Numbered from the stretch's first letter, positions 1-8,449 are shown. The stretch: 64,000 bases of DNA from Pyrobaculum neutrophilum V24Sta (GCF_000019805.1 NC_010525.1:248001-312000); one strand, 5' to 3'. A program made the numbers and translations. Notes: generated by a model from the letters alone, not told the origin.

Positions 1-298
1 ACCTCCCGCCCACCCCCGCCCTCCTAAGCGCCCAGGCCACCTCCCCCGGCGAAACCGCGTGGAAGAGGAGGCCGAGCACCACGAGGTTTTTGAAGAGGAC
101 GAGGGAGGGGGTAAGGGCCTCCCCCGGCCCGACAAACAGGGCTAGGGATAGGTAGGAAGCCAGGGCGAAGCCGCCCGCCGCCGCCGCGACCCTCCGGTGG
201 AGCGCCAGCAGAGGCGCCAGGCCCAAGACGGCCTCCCAGCCGGCGGGGAGCAGGAGGAGCAGAAGTAGCTTAGCCAAGCCGTATCTCGGCGTCGGCAT
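1..298 (-). CDS. ECF transporter membrane (T) component, CbiQ-like, partial
   Basis: The reading frame starts at an ATG at 298 and runs off the left edge of the window without a stop, so only about 99 N-terminal residues are seen. The protein is very hydrophobic, with a Leu-rich first segment (about residues 9-20) followed by further membrane helices, as expected of the EcfT/CbiQ family that couples the ATPase to a substrate-binding S component. It overlaps the end of the upstream ATPase gene by 29 bases, which supports translational coupling. The assignment rests more on operon position than on motifs, because the diagnostic Ala-Arg-Gly motifs of EcfT lie in the missing C-terminal part. Confidence 0.6.
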   Translation of the reverse strand, partial: MPTPRYGLAKLLLLLLLPAGWEAVLGLAPLLALHRRVAAAAGGFALASYLSLALFVGPGEALTPSLVLFKNLVVLGLLFHAVSPGEVAWALRRAGVGGR

Positions 299-1379
299 AT
301 CTTGAGACAAACACAGGATCGTGGCTTGCGAAAACCACCGTCCCCCCGTACGCCCTCACGACCTCCCCCACCCACTCCGCGTACCTCCTGTCTACCCCCG
401 CCGTGGGCTCGTCCACGAGGAGCAGCCGGGGCCACCTGGAGATCTCCCAGAGAAGCGCGGCCAGCCTCGCCTCGCCGGCGGAGAGCGAGAAGGGGCTCCT
501 CCACCTTTCCACGCCGAGCGCCTCAAGCACCAGAGGCGGCGCCCTTCTCAGGTCCGGCGCCGTGAAGTACATGTAGGGGTTCTGAGGCACGTAGCCCACG
601 GGGGAGCACCCCCTAGTCCCCCTGAGCTTCACCACGCCGGCCAGCGCCAGCAACGTGTAGGTTTTGCCGGAGCCGACGGGCCCCGTCAGAGCCACCTTGG
701 CGCCCGGCCGCACGGGGACCCCCCGAACCTCCGCCGGGCACCCCTCGACGCGGGGAAGGGGGTAGAGGGGCGGCCTGCGGCCTCTGACGAAGTAGGGCCC
801 CCAGCCCCCCGCCGCGCTCCTGGCGATGAGGTCTTCCAGCTCCACCTCTGCGGCGCGGCCCCCCTCCACCAGGTAGAGCCTGTCGGCGTCGAGGAAGAGC
901 TCCAGACGGTGTTCCACCACCAGGACAGCCCTGCCCTCCTCCGCCAGCGCAAAAATCCTGTCCCTCACAGCCCTAGCCGAGGCTGGGTCGAGGAAGGCGG
1001 TGGGCTCGTCGAGCACCACCGCCCCGGCCCGGGAAAGCGCCGCGAGCTCCACAGACAACAGCTGCCTCTGTCCGGGGGAGAGCCTCTCCAGGGGCGTGTC
1101 CGGGAGGCCCTCCCCGCCGCAGGACACCGTCCTCACCTCCTCCCGGACCGTGGTGGCGATGAGGTTAACGTCCACGTCTTGGAAGACGAAGTACGGCCTC
1201 TCCAGCCTCACCTCGCCCTTCCTAGGGAGGAGCCCCGCCATGGCCTTAACCAGAGCCGACTTGCCGCCCCCCGTTGGGCCAAACAAAAGGGCCACCTCCC
1301 CCCCAGCCACCTCCAGATCCGCACATCTGACGACGGGTCTACCGCCGGCGTATGCGGTGAGGCATCTGGCGTATATCAC
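270..1379 (-). CDS. ECF transporter ATPase, two ABC modules in one chain
   Basis: 369 residues from a GTG start. Two ATP-binding cassettes follow each other. The first has Walker A GPTGGGKS near residue 35, signature LSPGQRQ near 102 and Walker B VVLDEP near 121. The second has Walker A GPVGSGKT near residue 232, signature LSAGEAR near 299, Walker B LLLVDEP and switch His in ASHDP. It therefore corresponds to EcfA1 and EcfA2 fused, but each module is compact (about 180 residues). It would energise uptake by the T component downstream and the ThiW-like S component upstream. Its start overlaps the preceding P-loop gene by four bases. Confidence 0.85.
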   Translation of the reverse strand: MIYARCLTAYAGGRPVVRCADLEVAGGEVALLFGPTGGGKSALVKAMAGLLPRKGEVRLERPYFVFQDVDVNLIATTVREEVRTVSCGGEGLPDTPLERLSPGQRQLLSVELAALSRAGAVVLDEPTAFLDPASARAVRDRIFALAEEGRAVLVVEHRLELFLDADRLYLVEGGRAAEVELEDLIARSAAGGWGPYFVRGRRPPLYPLPRVEGCPAEVRGVPVRPGAKVALTGPVGSGKTYTLLALAGVVKLRGTRGCSPVGYVPQNPYMYFTAPDLRRAPPLVLEALGVERWRSPFSLSAGEARLAALLWEISRWPRLLLVDEPTAGVDRRYAEWVGEVVRAYGGTVVFASHDPVFVSRYADAEIRLG

Positions 1380-1882
1380 AGAGCCACCACGTGCGACAGG
1401 GCCTTCACCTCCTCCAGAAGCCTCCTCTCCCGCTCCGTAATGCCGCTGCCCCTATCCCTAAGAGAGACCCCCTCGTAGGCGGACGCCATGAAGAGGCGGG
1501 CGGCGTGGAAGACCTCCCAAAACAAGGCGGGGTCCCCCCTGTGGAAGTATATGGTGAGGTCGTTAACCGCAAGGACGGGCGTGGGGTCCTCCAGATACCT
1601 CCTAAAGAGGGCGGCGGCCCTCCCGGCGTTTTCCTCAGCCAGAGCCGCCTCCTCCCCCGGCGACGCCGCCTCAAGCCGGGGGGCTCTAAAGTCGTCGGTG
1701 AGGTACCGCACCCCCTCCCGGAGGTAACGCCGAAGCTTCGCCCCCACGCCCATCCGCTCCGGCGCGAGGTCGACGACGGTGACCGCCACCCCCAGCGAAG
1801 CCACCGCGTCCACGAGAGCCGCCAGAAGCCTCGACTTGCCCCTCCCCACCTCCCCCGTAATCAAGATGCTATATTTTGCCAA
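1376..1882 (-). CDS. P-loop NTPase of unknown function in ECF transporter operon
   Basis: 168 residues. The N-terminus carries a clear Walker A, GEVGRGKS, directly after a short beta strand, and a hydrophobic strand LAVNDLTIYF near residue 105 could hold the Walker B acid. I do not recognise an ABC signature, so it is not a further cassette of the transporter. It lies between the S-component gene (14-base overlap) and the ATPase gene (4-base overlap), so it is co-translated with them. A role in assembling or regulating the transporter is only a guess; a NTPase sharing the operon by chance is possible. Confidence 0.6.
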   Translation of the reverse strand: MAKYSILITGEVGRGKSRLLAALVDAVASLGVAVTVVDLAPERMGVGAKLRRYLREGVRYLTDDFRAPRLEAASPGEEAALAEENAGRAAALFRRYLEDPTPVLAVNDLTIYFHRGDPALFWEVFHAARLFMASAYEGVSLRDRGSGITERERRLLEEVKALSHVVAL

Positions 1883-2342
1883 GGCGCCTCAAGGCGAGGG
1901 CGGCGGCGTAGGCCCCAGCGGTGCCGATGCCCGTGGAGAGAGCCCAGCCAAGCGCCACGGGGATCAAAGCGGCGGCGAACCTCCCGCCGAGCCCCAGCGC
2001 CGGCGCCACAACGTAAATAGACAGCGGTAGCCCAACGCCGAGCGTCCCCAGAGGCTCCAGCAAAACCACCCAAGGCCTGCGCCCGAAGACAACCGACGCC
2101 AGCCCCACCACCAACGCCCCCGGGATGCTCCCCGGGAAGGCGAAGACGGTGCCCAGCCCCAGCATAAGCCTAATGGCCGAGATCAACGCCGCAACCGCCA
2201 CGGCCCAAGGACCAAGCACAAGCCCAGCCAGCCCGTTCACGAAGTGCTGGCCCGGGAAGGCCTTGGTAGGCCCAATGGGGATGTTCAAAGGCGCCAGAGC
2301 CAGCCCAAGCCCCGTAAACACCACCACATACGCCAGCCTCAC
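1869..2342 (-). CDS. thiW: ThiW-like S component of an ECF vitamin transporter
   Basis: 157 residues if read from GTG 2342. The frame is open up to 2420, but a TTTTAA box at 2363-2368 lies the usual leaderless distance from 2342, and the shortened N-terminus starts directly at the first membrane helix, as in ThiW proteins. About five hydrophobic helices are visible. The stretch PTKAFPGQHFVNGLAG near residue 26 matches the ThiW hallmark region (proline, short gap, QH..N) just before a GPW motif. ThiW proteins are the substrate-binding subunits for a thiazole precursor of thiamine. The adjoining ATPase and T component supply energy. The exact substrate here is inferred from the family only. Confidence 0.72.
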   Translation of the reverse strand: MRLAYVVVFTGLGLALAPLNIPIGPTKAFPGQHFVNGLAGLVLGPWAVAVAALISAIRLMLGLGTVFAFPGSIPGALVVGLASVVFGRRPWVVLLEPLGTLGVGLPLSIYVVAPALGLGGRFAAALIPVALGWALSTGIGTAGAYAAALALRRLGKI

Positions 2343-2730
2343 GCCCAACCACCAACTTCCATTTTTAACTATAACCACAGGCCGTTTTGAAAACCCCCGC
2401 AGAGGCAGACAACGATCCACTGCTCAACTCCAAAACATCCAAGCAACACCTAGAGGTCAAACACAGCTGAAAAGGCAGGAGACGGCCACGGCGCCTTCAA
2501 CGTTGCGCCTAGTCTAAGAAGCAGCGATACGTGTCGCCATGGCGCTCTGGGCCGCCTCGGCCCCTTCCATCATCGCCTGATACCGGCCTTTAGGCTTAGG
2601 CGCGTCCCCACTTGGCAAGCTTCCTACTATTCGCGCACGCCGTCGCGGTGGCTGGGCATCGCTAGGCCACCGAAGCGGCGTGGCGGCGTCGACCGCCCCG
2701 CCCTAGCCGGCTGGAAACTCTAACAGAAAC
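2343..2730. other. Intergenic region between hemD and thiW
   Basis: Apart from the thiW TATA box near 2365 I see no convincing gene, tRNA or array here. Short open frames in this GC-rich sequence lack promoter signals or recognisable protein character. Confidence 0.5.
2363..2368 (-). promoter_or_regulatory. TATA box of thiW operon
   Basis: TTTTAA on the minus strand, centred about 24 bases upstream of GTG 2342, consistent with a leaderless archaeal transcript. This spacing decides between the 2342 start and the longer frame beginning at 2420. Confidence 0.5.
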
Positions 2731-3441
2731 CTAGCCCCGGCTCAGCAGAAGCGAGATGGCGTACTCGGCCAGCGGGCCTATCCTACCCTGGGGGGCGGTC
2801 TTGTGCGGCACCCCCAGCTCCGCTAGGGCTTTGGAGACGCCGGGGCCCGCCGCCACAACGATAAGCCCCTTGAGCCTCTCCACCGCCTCTGCCCCGCCAA
2901 CCTCGGCGAAGTACCTCACGGCTAGGGCGCTGGTGAACACCACCGCGTCTGCGGACAAGACACGCTCCACGGCCTCCCTCGGCGGGGGCTCGGCCACGTA
3001 GGGCTGAAACTCGGCCGCGGGGCAGGCCACCTTAGCCAGAAGCTCGGGGTCCCTCCAGCCGTAGTGGAAAACGGCGGCTCTCCTACACCCCGGGAGGGAG
3101 AGCCCCTCCACCGTGTCAGAAACGACCTGGGGCTCTACCCCAAAGGCGTTCTTCACCATCACAGCCCCCTTCCTCCCCTCTGCCGTCGCCACAACGGCCT
3201 TGGCCAACAGCCTAGACGCCGCATCCCTAAGGGGCCCCAGCGCCTCCGCCGCTCTATACGCCGCGTGCCCCGACGCAAAAACCACCAGGTCGGCCTCCTC
3301 CAGCGCCCGCACCACCGCCTCGGCGTCTAGAGGCGCCGGCTTCAACACAGCCATTGGGGCCTCCACCACCTCTACCCCCGCCCTAGCCGCCAAAGCCCTA
3401 AACGCCTCCAAAGCCCTCGGCGAAGTGACGGCAAGCCGCAT
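2731..3441 (-). CDS. hemD: Uroporphyrinogen-III synthase
   Basis: 236 residues, the normal length for HemD. The protein shows the two-lobed, weakly conserved pattern of the family: N-terminal lobe beginning VTSPRALEAF, central lobe with VVFTSALAVRYFAE near residue 165, and a C-terminal GPGVSKALAELG segment where family members carry the substrate-contacting G.sT.a motif. It cyclises hydroxymethylbilane to uroporphyrinogen III, the branch point to siroheme, heme and cobamides. That fits its place before the cobamide genes and with cobA at 42.6 kb. A TATA box lies at 3463-3468. Sequence identity in this family is always low, so the call rests on several weak signals that agree. Confidence 0.82.
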   Translation of the reverse strand: MRLAVTSPRALEAFRALAARAGVEVVEAPMAVLKPAPLDAEAVVRALEEADLVVFASGHAAYRAAEALGPLRDAASRLLAKAVVATAEGRKGAVMVKNAFGVEPQVVSDTVEGLSLPGCRRAAVFHYGWRDPELLAKVACPAAEFQPYVAEPPPREAVERVLSADAVVFTSALAVRYFAEVGGAEAVERLKGLIVVAAGPGVSKALAELGVPHKTAPQGRIGPLAEYAISLLLSRG

Positions 3442-3462
3442 GACACAGCGCCGGCTTTCCCA

Positions 3463-3468
3463 TTAAAA
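3463..3468 (-). promoter_or_regulatory. TATA box of hemD
   Basis: TTTTAA on the minus strand about 24 bases upstream of the hemD ATG at 3441, leaderless arrangement. Confidence 0.5.
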
Positions 3469-3633
3469 GCTTCCGGCCGCCTACTAGTAGATTTGCCCCC
3501 GCGTATGTTTATTACGTCCCAACCGCCGCGTAAGCAGTAGCATCTGGATCTGCGATGGAGACAGGAGCCTACGCCTTGAGTAAGACGTCGCCGGAAGACG
3601 AAATACGGCGTTTATAGGGGACGGGGGTACTTG

Positions 3634-4494
3634 CTATGTGGGGGTAGTGCCTAGGCGCAGAGATGTGTGGGGTTTTGGGCACTGGACCTCCACTGGGGTT
3701 TCTGTTTGCACGTCGGGAGCAAGGGGGACGTCTAGGGTTAGTCTTAGGGCGTATTTGGCGTAGGGGGCTAGCCCCGCGGCGGGTGTTTTGAAGTACTTCT
3801 CAAGCCCTCCGACGCCGCCGAAGACGAGGGCGATGGGGCGGTCTACTCCGCGGAAGTCCACGCGGCCTCTATACGTCGTGGCGGCCTCCCCCAGCGGCAC
3901 TGGGCGTCTCCCCCTCGGCGTCTCTATCACCAGCTCCAGCTTAGCTGAGCGGGCTTTCACCAGGTGGGCGGTTATGGACACCTCGGCAAGCCCAGGCCCC
4001 GCCGGCTTCACCGAGGCCGCGGCGTAGTCGCCGTCGGGGGTCTGTATCGAAATGGAGCCCGAGGGGGCGCAGGCCGCGGCTGGGTCCACCACCGCGACTG
4101 CCTGATTGCCCCGCCCGGCGTAACCTGAGAAGACGCCGTAGCACCAGCCCCCGCCGAACACGTATAGGTAGCCGCCCTCCCGGCCGCCCCCCCTGATCAC
4201 GTTGAGCCACCGGCGTGGGTGCTTCCTGTCCCACTCGTCGAAGTACTCGATGAGGGCCGGCTCCCCCTGGAAGCCGCCGGACATCACCCTCTCGGCCATC
4301 TGGGCCAGCTCCCCCTCCTTCACTGCGCTGTACGCCGCGTAGGCGAGGAAGAGGGCTAGCCCTACGGCGATGATGAAGGCGGCGGCGGGGGTAGCGCCGC
4401 CGGCTCTGACGACGGCCACCACGATTAAGATGAGGAGGCCCACCAACATGGCGGCGAGCTGGCGCTCCCTGGTGCCCACCACGCCCACCTCCAT
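3634..4494 (-). CDS. Membrane protein of unknown function at end of cobamide operon
   Basis: 286 residues from ATG 4494. The open frame continues upstream to 4818 but that part lies over cobS and is Arg/Pro/Gly-rich, so I reject it. Two adjacent transmembrane helices occupy about residues 13-58; the rest is predicted soluble, with a Trp/Tyr/Gly-rich stretch near residues 95-125 and beta-strand-like alternation after that. Three Cys residues are present but spaced irregularly. A possible TATA box overlaps the cobS stop at 4512-4519, so it may have its own leaderless transcript. I recognise no family. Operon membership would suggest a link to the membrane-bound steps of cobamide assembly (CobS), but this is inference only. 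Confidence 0.6.
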   Translation of the reverse strand: MEVGVVGTRERQLAAMLVGLLILIVVAVVRAGGATPAAAFIIAVGLALFLAYAAYSAVKEGELAQMAERVMSGGFQGEPALIEYFDEWDRKHPRRWLNVIRGGGREGGYLYVFGGGWCYGVFSGYAGRGNQAVAVVDPAAACAPSGSISIQTPDGDYAAASVKPAGPGLAEVSITAHLVKARSAKLELVIETPRGRRPVPLGEAATTYRGRVDFRGVDRPIALVFGGVGGLEKYFKTPAAGLAPYAKYALRLTLDVPLAPDVQTETPVEVQCPKPHTSLRLGTTPT

Positions 4495-4514
4495 AACCCC
4501 GGCGGAGCCCAGCT

Positions 4515-5165
4515 TTATAAGCTTACGAGGTAGAGGGCTCTGGAGACCTCCAGGAGGGCGCCCATGAGGTCGCCGTTTGCCCCGCCTAGGTGTCTGTAGG
4601 CTGCCGCGTAGAAGGCCAGGGAGAGGGCCGTGGCGGCTAGGAAAGCCGCCGGGTGTAGCCACGCCGCCGCGGCGAGCGCTAGCAACGCCCCCGGCCACTG
4701 GCGGCGGGCGGCCGCGATAAACAGCGAGCCGAGGCCCTCCTTGAACGGCCTCGATGGGGCGGCTACGGCGAGGGTCAAGGCCTTGGAGTAGACGTCGGCC
4801 GCCACGTAGTCCAGCCACCCCCCCGGCTTAGCGCTGGCCGCCAGGACGAAGAGGGCCGCCACCGCGAATATCCCGCCTACCCCCCTCCTGGGGTCCTCCA
4901 GCACCCGCCGCGCCCTTTCCCTATCTCTCACCATCAGGGCGTCGCCCACGTCGGCGAGGCCGTCTAGGTGGTGGAGGCCTGTGGCCAGGAGGAGGGCGGC
5001 GTAGGCGGCCGCGGGGCTGTGGGTTAGGAGGTAGACGGCCCCCCCGGCGCCCCCCACCGCCAGCCCCGCCAGATAGGGCGCCGCCCAGACGCAGGAGAAG
5101 TCCAGCTCAGCCCCGCCGACGGGGAAGGCGGTGAAGAAGGCCACTACCGCCTTGAGGCACCGCAT
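4515..5165 (-). CDS. cobS: Adenosylcobinamide-GDP ribazoletransferase (cobalamin-5'-phosphate synthase)
   Basis: 216 residues, a polytopic membrane protein slightly shorter than bacterial CobS. The family signature GLHHLDGLADVGDALM lies near residue 62; its acidic residues bind Mg2+ and the substrate head group. It joins alpha-ribazole (phosphate) to adenosylcobinamide-GDP in the membrane, the last step of nucleotide-loop assembly. The gene overlaps cobD by 22 bases upstream and is followed by an unknown membrane protein gene. Confidence 0.9.
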   Translation of the reverse strand: MRCLKAVVAFFTAFPVGGAELDFSCVWAAPYLAGLAVGGAGGAVYLLTHSPAAAYAALLLATGLHHLDGLADVGDALMVRDRERARRVLEDPRRGVGGIFAVAALFVLAASAKPGGWLDYVAADVYSKALTLAVAAPSRPFKEGLGSLFIAAARRQWPGALLALAAAAWLHPAAFLAATALSLAFYAAAYRHLGGANGDLMGALLEVSRALYLVSL

Positions 5166-6058
5166 ACCGCCTCTATCAACACGTCGTTTTCGGAGGGACC
5201 CCTCAGCGAGTATCTAAACCCCGCTATCCCCTTGTCCCAGAGGGGCCTCACCTTCACGCCGGGGGGAGGCGGCCCAAACACGACCTGGAAGTGGACAGAC
5301 GTGGGGAGGCTCTTCACGCACCTGGAGATGGCGGCCCGCACTCTAGCCCCCTCCTCCCCCACGTAGGCCGCGGTCCTCCCCCTGTGGGCGCGGAGGCGCT
5401 CAGCCCCAGTGTGGTATATCGCGTAGTCGGCTAGGCTGTTTATCCTCCATGGAGGGGGGTCCCTGTGTTTGTACAGAAGGGCGCCGATTCTCAAGCCCGG
5501 CGTTGCTAGGAACTTGCCGTAGGACTTCACCACTGGTAGCTCAGGAGCCACCGACTGGCCCCCCGCGAATTCCAGGAAGGACTCGTCCACGAGGAGGGAG
5601 GCCCCCCTCCTCCTCAGCCCCCTGGCGAGGTCGAGGACGGCGTCTCTCGGCATGTAGAAGCCGGTGGGGTTGTTGGGGTTGCAGAGGATGGCGACGTCGC
5701 CGGGCCGCGCCGCCTTCTCCAGGAGGGGCGGGGGCGCCCTCACCGAGGGGACGCCCAGGAGGCGGGCAACCCGCTCGTAGTCGCCGTAGCTGGGCCACGC
5801 CACCAACAGCCTACGGGGCTTTAGGTCGAGTAGGGCATAGAGCAGGGCCTCCGTCGCCCCATTGAAGAGAGTCACCTCAACCCCCTCGTACTCTCGGAGC
5901 ACCTCCTCGGCGAGGTGCGCGGGGAACCTCCCGTGGACCCCCCGCCCAGCCGCCTGGACAAGGGCCTCCTCGAGCCCGGGGGGCGGTCCTATGGGGTTGG
6001 AGTTGTCCGAAAAGTCATAGCGGACCTCCTCGGCCCAGGTAGAGCCGCCGTGAGTCAT
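5144..6058 (-). CDS. cobD: Threonine-phosphate decarboxylase-like PLP enzyme (CobD/HisC family)
   Basis: 304 residues, fold type I aminotransferase. The N-terminal DFSDNSNPIGPPPGLEEAL matches the CobD/CobC signature. CNPNNPTG near residue 120 is the PLP-phosphate region, LLVDESFLEF holds the cofactor Asp, and SYGKFLATPGLRIGAL near residue 180 contains the Schiff-base Lys. In cobamide synthesis this family makes aminopropanol phosphate from threonine phosphate for the lower-loop linker. Because the family also contains histidinol-phosphate aminotransferases, the assignment leans on context: it lies between cbiG and cobS with overlapping ends. Confidence 0.85.
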   Translation of the reverse strand: MTHGGSTWAEEVRYDFSDNSNPIGPPPGLEEALVQAAGRGVHGRFPAHLAEEVLREYEGVEVTLFNGATEALLYALLDLKPRRLLVAWPSYGDYERVARLLGVPSVRAPPPLLEKAARPGDVAILCNPNNPTGFYMPRDAVLDLARGLRRRGASLLVDESFLEFAGGQSVAPELPVVKSYGKFLATPGLRIGALLYKHRDPPPWRINSLADYAIYHTGAERLRAHRGRTAAYVGEEGARVRAAISRCVKSLPTSVHFQVVFGPPPPGVKVRPLWDKGIAGFRYSLRGPSENDVLIEAVCGASRR

Positions 6059-7014
6059 CTCGCGGCTATGGCCACCGTGACGCCGCCAGCGGCCCTCTTG
6101 CGGTAGATCAAACGCCCTCCCTCCCCCGCGGCCTTAAGCGCCGCCAGCTCGGCGACCCCTGGGAGACCCACGGCCTCAAGGGCCTTCTGGCTGGGCGGCG
6201 ATAGGCAGGGAGAGGCCGCGCCCTCCCTCAGCTCCTCTGGGCTGTACAACACCGCTTTGACGCCTAGCGCCTCCGCCGCCTTGAGCGCCACGGGCTTTAT
6301 CGACGCCACCGCGGCGACCCGATCCAAGCCCACGCCCACCGCCTCCAAGGCCTTTTTAACAGCTTCCGCCACCTCGGCCGGCGTCGCCTCGGACCTCGCC
6401 CCCACGCCCACATACAGCGCCGCCGGCCTGCAACACACCTCCCCCGGCCCGCACCCCTCCCCCAACTTGATCACCACGTCGCAGCCGCCGCCTTCTGCGT
6501 ACCCCCTTAGGTAGGGGGGGAGCCTACCCCCCTCGACGCACACCCGCCTGCCCTCCTTAAGCGCCTTGTTGACCAGGAGCCTGCCCTCGCGGCCCATGTC
6601 GCAGAGCATGTACCTCTCGAAGTCCTCGGCCGGGTGGGCGCCCGCGGCGTCTACCGCGGTGGTGACCACCGCCACGCCGCCTAGCATCTCCGCCAGCTCC
6701 CTCGCCAGCTCGTTGGCCCCCCTGTGTGAGCCCACCAGGGGTATGACGAATCTGCCCTCCCTCTCCACCACCAGGACCGGGGGATCCCGCTCCTTATCTC
6801 TCAGCAGTGGGCACAGCAACCTCACCACGCCGCCCAGGGCCTCCACGAAGATAAACGCGTCGTAGCACCCCCACGCCTCCGCCAACATGCCGTTGTTCAG
6901 GAGGTGGGCCGGGACCCCCCTGGCCTTAAGCTCCTCCACAAGCCTCTCGGCGGCGGGGGGCGGGCCGGCGCCCGCGTAGAACACGGCGGCGCCTCTCCAG
7001 AGCAGCTCTAGCAT
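6055..7014 (-). CDS. cbiG: Cobalt-precorrin-5A hydrolase
   Basis: 319 residues. The N-terminal half has the CbiG pattern VGSHRGANELARELAE near residue 113; the C-terminal domain has GVGARSEATPAEV near residue 205 and the SIKPVALKAAEALG / LYSPEEL / GVAELAALKAAG series typical of CbiG, ending in GVTVAIA. CbiG opens the delta-lactone of cobalt-precorrin-5A, releasing acetaldehyde. It overlaps cobD by four bases and cbtA by seven, within the minus-strand cobamide operon. Confidence 0.92.
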   Translation of the reverse strand: MLELLWRGAAVFYAGAGPPPAAERLVEELKARGVPAHLLNNGMLAEAWGCYDAFIFVEALGGVVRLLCPLLRDKERDPPVLVVEREGRFVIPLVGSHRGANELARELAEMLGGVAVVTTAVDAAGAHPAEDFERYMLCDMGREGRLLVNKALKEGRRVCVEGGRLPPYLRGYAEGGGCDVVIKLGEGCGPGEVCCRPAALYVGVGARSEATPAEVAEAVKKALEAVGVGLDRVAAVASIKPVALKAAEALGVKAVLYSPEELREGAASPCLSPPSQKALEAVGLPGVAELAALKAAGEGGRLIYRKRAAGGVTVAIAAR

Positions 7015-7616
7015 CTCCTAATCGGAGCCAGCACCCTCCCCCCGGCCCCCAGGATCAGCCAGAAGAGGCCCCAGGACGCCAGAGATAGGCCCTGCAACGC
7101 GCGGAGGTCCGGCAAGGCGGCGGCGTACTTCTCGGGGAGGGTGAAGGGAGGCGCTACGTAGAACCCGACCAACCAAGCCAAGGCGAGGAGGGCCGCCCTG
7201 GCGTAGGGCCTCTTGACCAGGCCCGCCACCGCGGCCGCAGACAGCACGTTGTAGGCGACGTAGAGTCCGTGGACCGCCTCCCTCCACTCAACGGGCTCAA
7301 CGTAGCTCACTCCGTGTGGGGTGGGCAACCACTTAAGGCCGGGCAGGAGAGACATGGCGAAGAACATGACGGCGGCGGCCTCCGCCGGCTCCTGCCCCCT
7401 GGAGAAGAAGTGGTAAACCACGCCCAGCATTCCGCCGTAGAAGACCGCGACGAGCGGGATAGCCCAATCCGCGTACTCCTCCTCCGCCTCCTCCACCGCC
7501 AGCTTCACGTGGAGGTGCTCCGCCAGCGGCGCCGCGAAGGCGTATAGAAACGCCGTCTGGGCCAAGGCGGCCAACGCGCCTATTATGAAATAGGCCTTGA
7601 GCCCCCTCAGTGGCAT
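7008..7616 (-). CDS. cbtA: CbtA-like cobalt transporter subunit
   Basis: 202 residues with about six hydrophobic helices. The central LPGLKWLPTPHGVSYVEP corresponds to the conserved proline-rich loop of CbtA proteins (usually LKYPxNPPAVG), and the gene next to it encodes a CbtB-type peptide with a terminal Cys-His. CbtAB are predicted cobalt uptake proteins often found with cobamide genes. The frame overlaps cbiG by seven bases and cbtB by ten. Sequence match to CbtA is only partial; the pairing with CbtB is the stronger evidence. Confidence 0.72.
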   Translation of the reverse strand: MPLRGLKAYFIIGALAALAQTAFLYAFAAPLAEHLHVKLAVEEAEEEYADWAIPLVAVFYGGMLGVVYHFFSRGQEPAEAAAVMFFAMSLLPGLKWLPTPHGVSYVEPVEWREAVHGLYVAYNVLSAAAVAGLVKRPYARAALLALAWLVGFYVAPPFTLPEKYAAALPDLRALQGLSLASWGLFWLILGAGGRVLAPIRRC

Positions 7617-7825
7617 GGGATACCCAGTAGGTGCCTCAGCTCGTGTATGGCGTTGTACACCGCCGGCGGTAGCAACTTCTCCAGTAGACCCCCAACCGCC
7701 GCGTTGAGCACCGCGGGGTAGAACACCACGGCGATACCGATCACCGACGCCGAGAGATAAACCGCTTGGGAAACCTTCGCGAGCCTCCGGACCTTTTCCA
7801 GGGTTTTCAGCTGTGCCCTTGACAT
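7607..7825 (-). CDS. cbtB: CbtB-like cobalt transporter subunit
   Basis: 72 residues with one transmembrane helix (about residues 18-40) and a C-terminal metal-binding tail HELRHLLGIPCH, matching the HDxRHxxGxPCH ending of CbtB. It would bind Co2+ outside the membrane and pass it to CbtA. It has its own TATA box (7849-7854) inside the end of cbiE, so cbtBA and the following genes can be transcribed separately from cobT-cbiE. Confidence 0.8.
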   Translation of the reverse strand: MSRAQLKTLEKVRRLAKVSQAVYLSASVIGIAVVFYPAVLNAAVGGLLEKLLPPAVYNAIHELRHLLGIPCH

Positions 7826-7844
7826 ATCTGATGGAGAAAAATCC

Positions 7845-8449
7845 CTAATTTAAACATTTCGCAACCACCACGGCCAGAGGGTCCGCGCTCACAAGCTCCT
7901 CAGCGCTCTCCACCCTCCTCGCCCTCTCCCCCGGCAGAGACAGCCTCTCTAGGAGATACACCTCGCACCCCCTCAGCTCCTCCCAAAGCCGAAGCCTCCC
8001 CTCGGCGTCAAGCGGCGGGAACACAGCCAGCGCTCTGCCGCCGCACCTCTCCAGCCTCTGCGGCCGGGAGGCGTGTTGAGAAAAGAAGACCACCTGGGCC
8101 ACGTCGAGGCCCATCTTCGCCAGGGCGAGGTTTAGGGACGAGACGCCGTTTACCACCTCGAAGGGCACCCCAGCGCCCGTATCCTGTCCATCAGCTCCCA
8201 GTCCGACACGGTGGGGTCGCCGTGGACCACGACGCAGACGTCCTCCGACTTGGACCTCTCGGCGAGGCGCCTCAGCTTCTCCTCCTGATCTCTGTAGGTC
8301 AGCTCCACGAGCTCCCCCCGCGTCCAGCCCCTCGCCCTATCCAGCACAGACCGCCAGCCCGCCACGGCGCTACACCTCTCCAGAGTCTTCAAGGCCTTGA
8401 GGGTGACGTAGTCCGGGTCGCCCGGCCCCACCCCCACTACGTGTAGCAT
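7845..8449 (-). CDS. cbiE: Cobalt-precorrin-7 C5-methyltransferase, frameshifted
   Basis: Two overlapping open frames (8449-8150 and 8168-7845) together give one complete CbiE of about 200 residues. The first has the SAM-binding start VVGVGPGDPDYVTLKAL and the VHGDPTVSDWELMDRI region; the second continues with PFEVVNGVSSLNLALAKMG, the family's P(G/N)(I/V)SS loop. The break falls in a run of four G (8168-8171 on the minus strand); one more G would restore a continuous frame reading ALGVPFEVV. CbiE methylates C5 of the corrin ring and works with CbiT, encoded apart at 12.2 kb. Both halves keep normal coding character, so the lesion is recent, a read error, or bypassed by frameshifting. Confidence 0.85.
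7849..7854 (-). promoter_or_regulatory. Internal TATA box of cbtB
   Basis: TTTAAA on the minus strand about 26 bases upstream of ATG 7825; it overlaps the last codons of cbiE (stop at 7845-7847). Confidence 0.5.

Noticed and set aside
321-1478. Long plus-strand open frame opposite the ECF ATPase
   Set aside because: Pro/Arg/His-rich translation typical of the antisense of GC-rich genes; many similar long frames across the window were discarded for the same reason.
4372-4411. ATGATGA and CTGA as a C/D box RNA
   Set aside because: Span is too short, no D'/C' pair, and it lies within coding sequence.
4495-4818. Upstream extension of the membrane protein gene at 3634
   Set aside because: It lies over cobS, is low-complexity and precedes a good start with its own TATA-like box.
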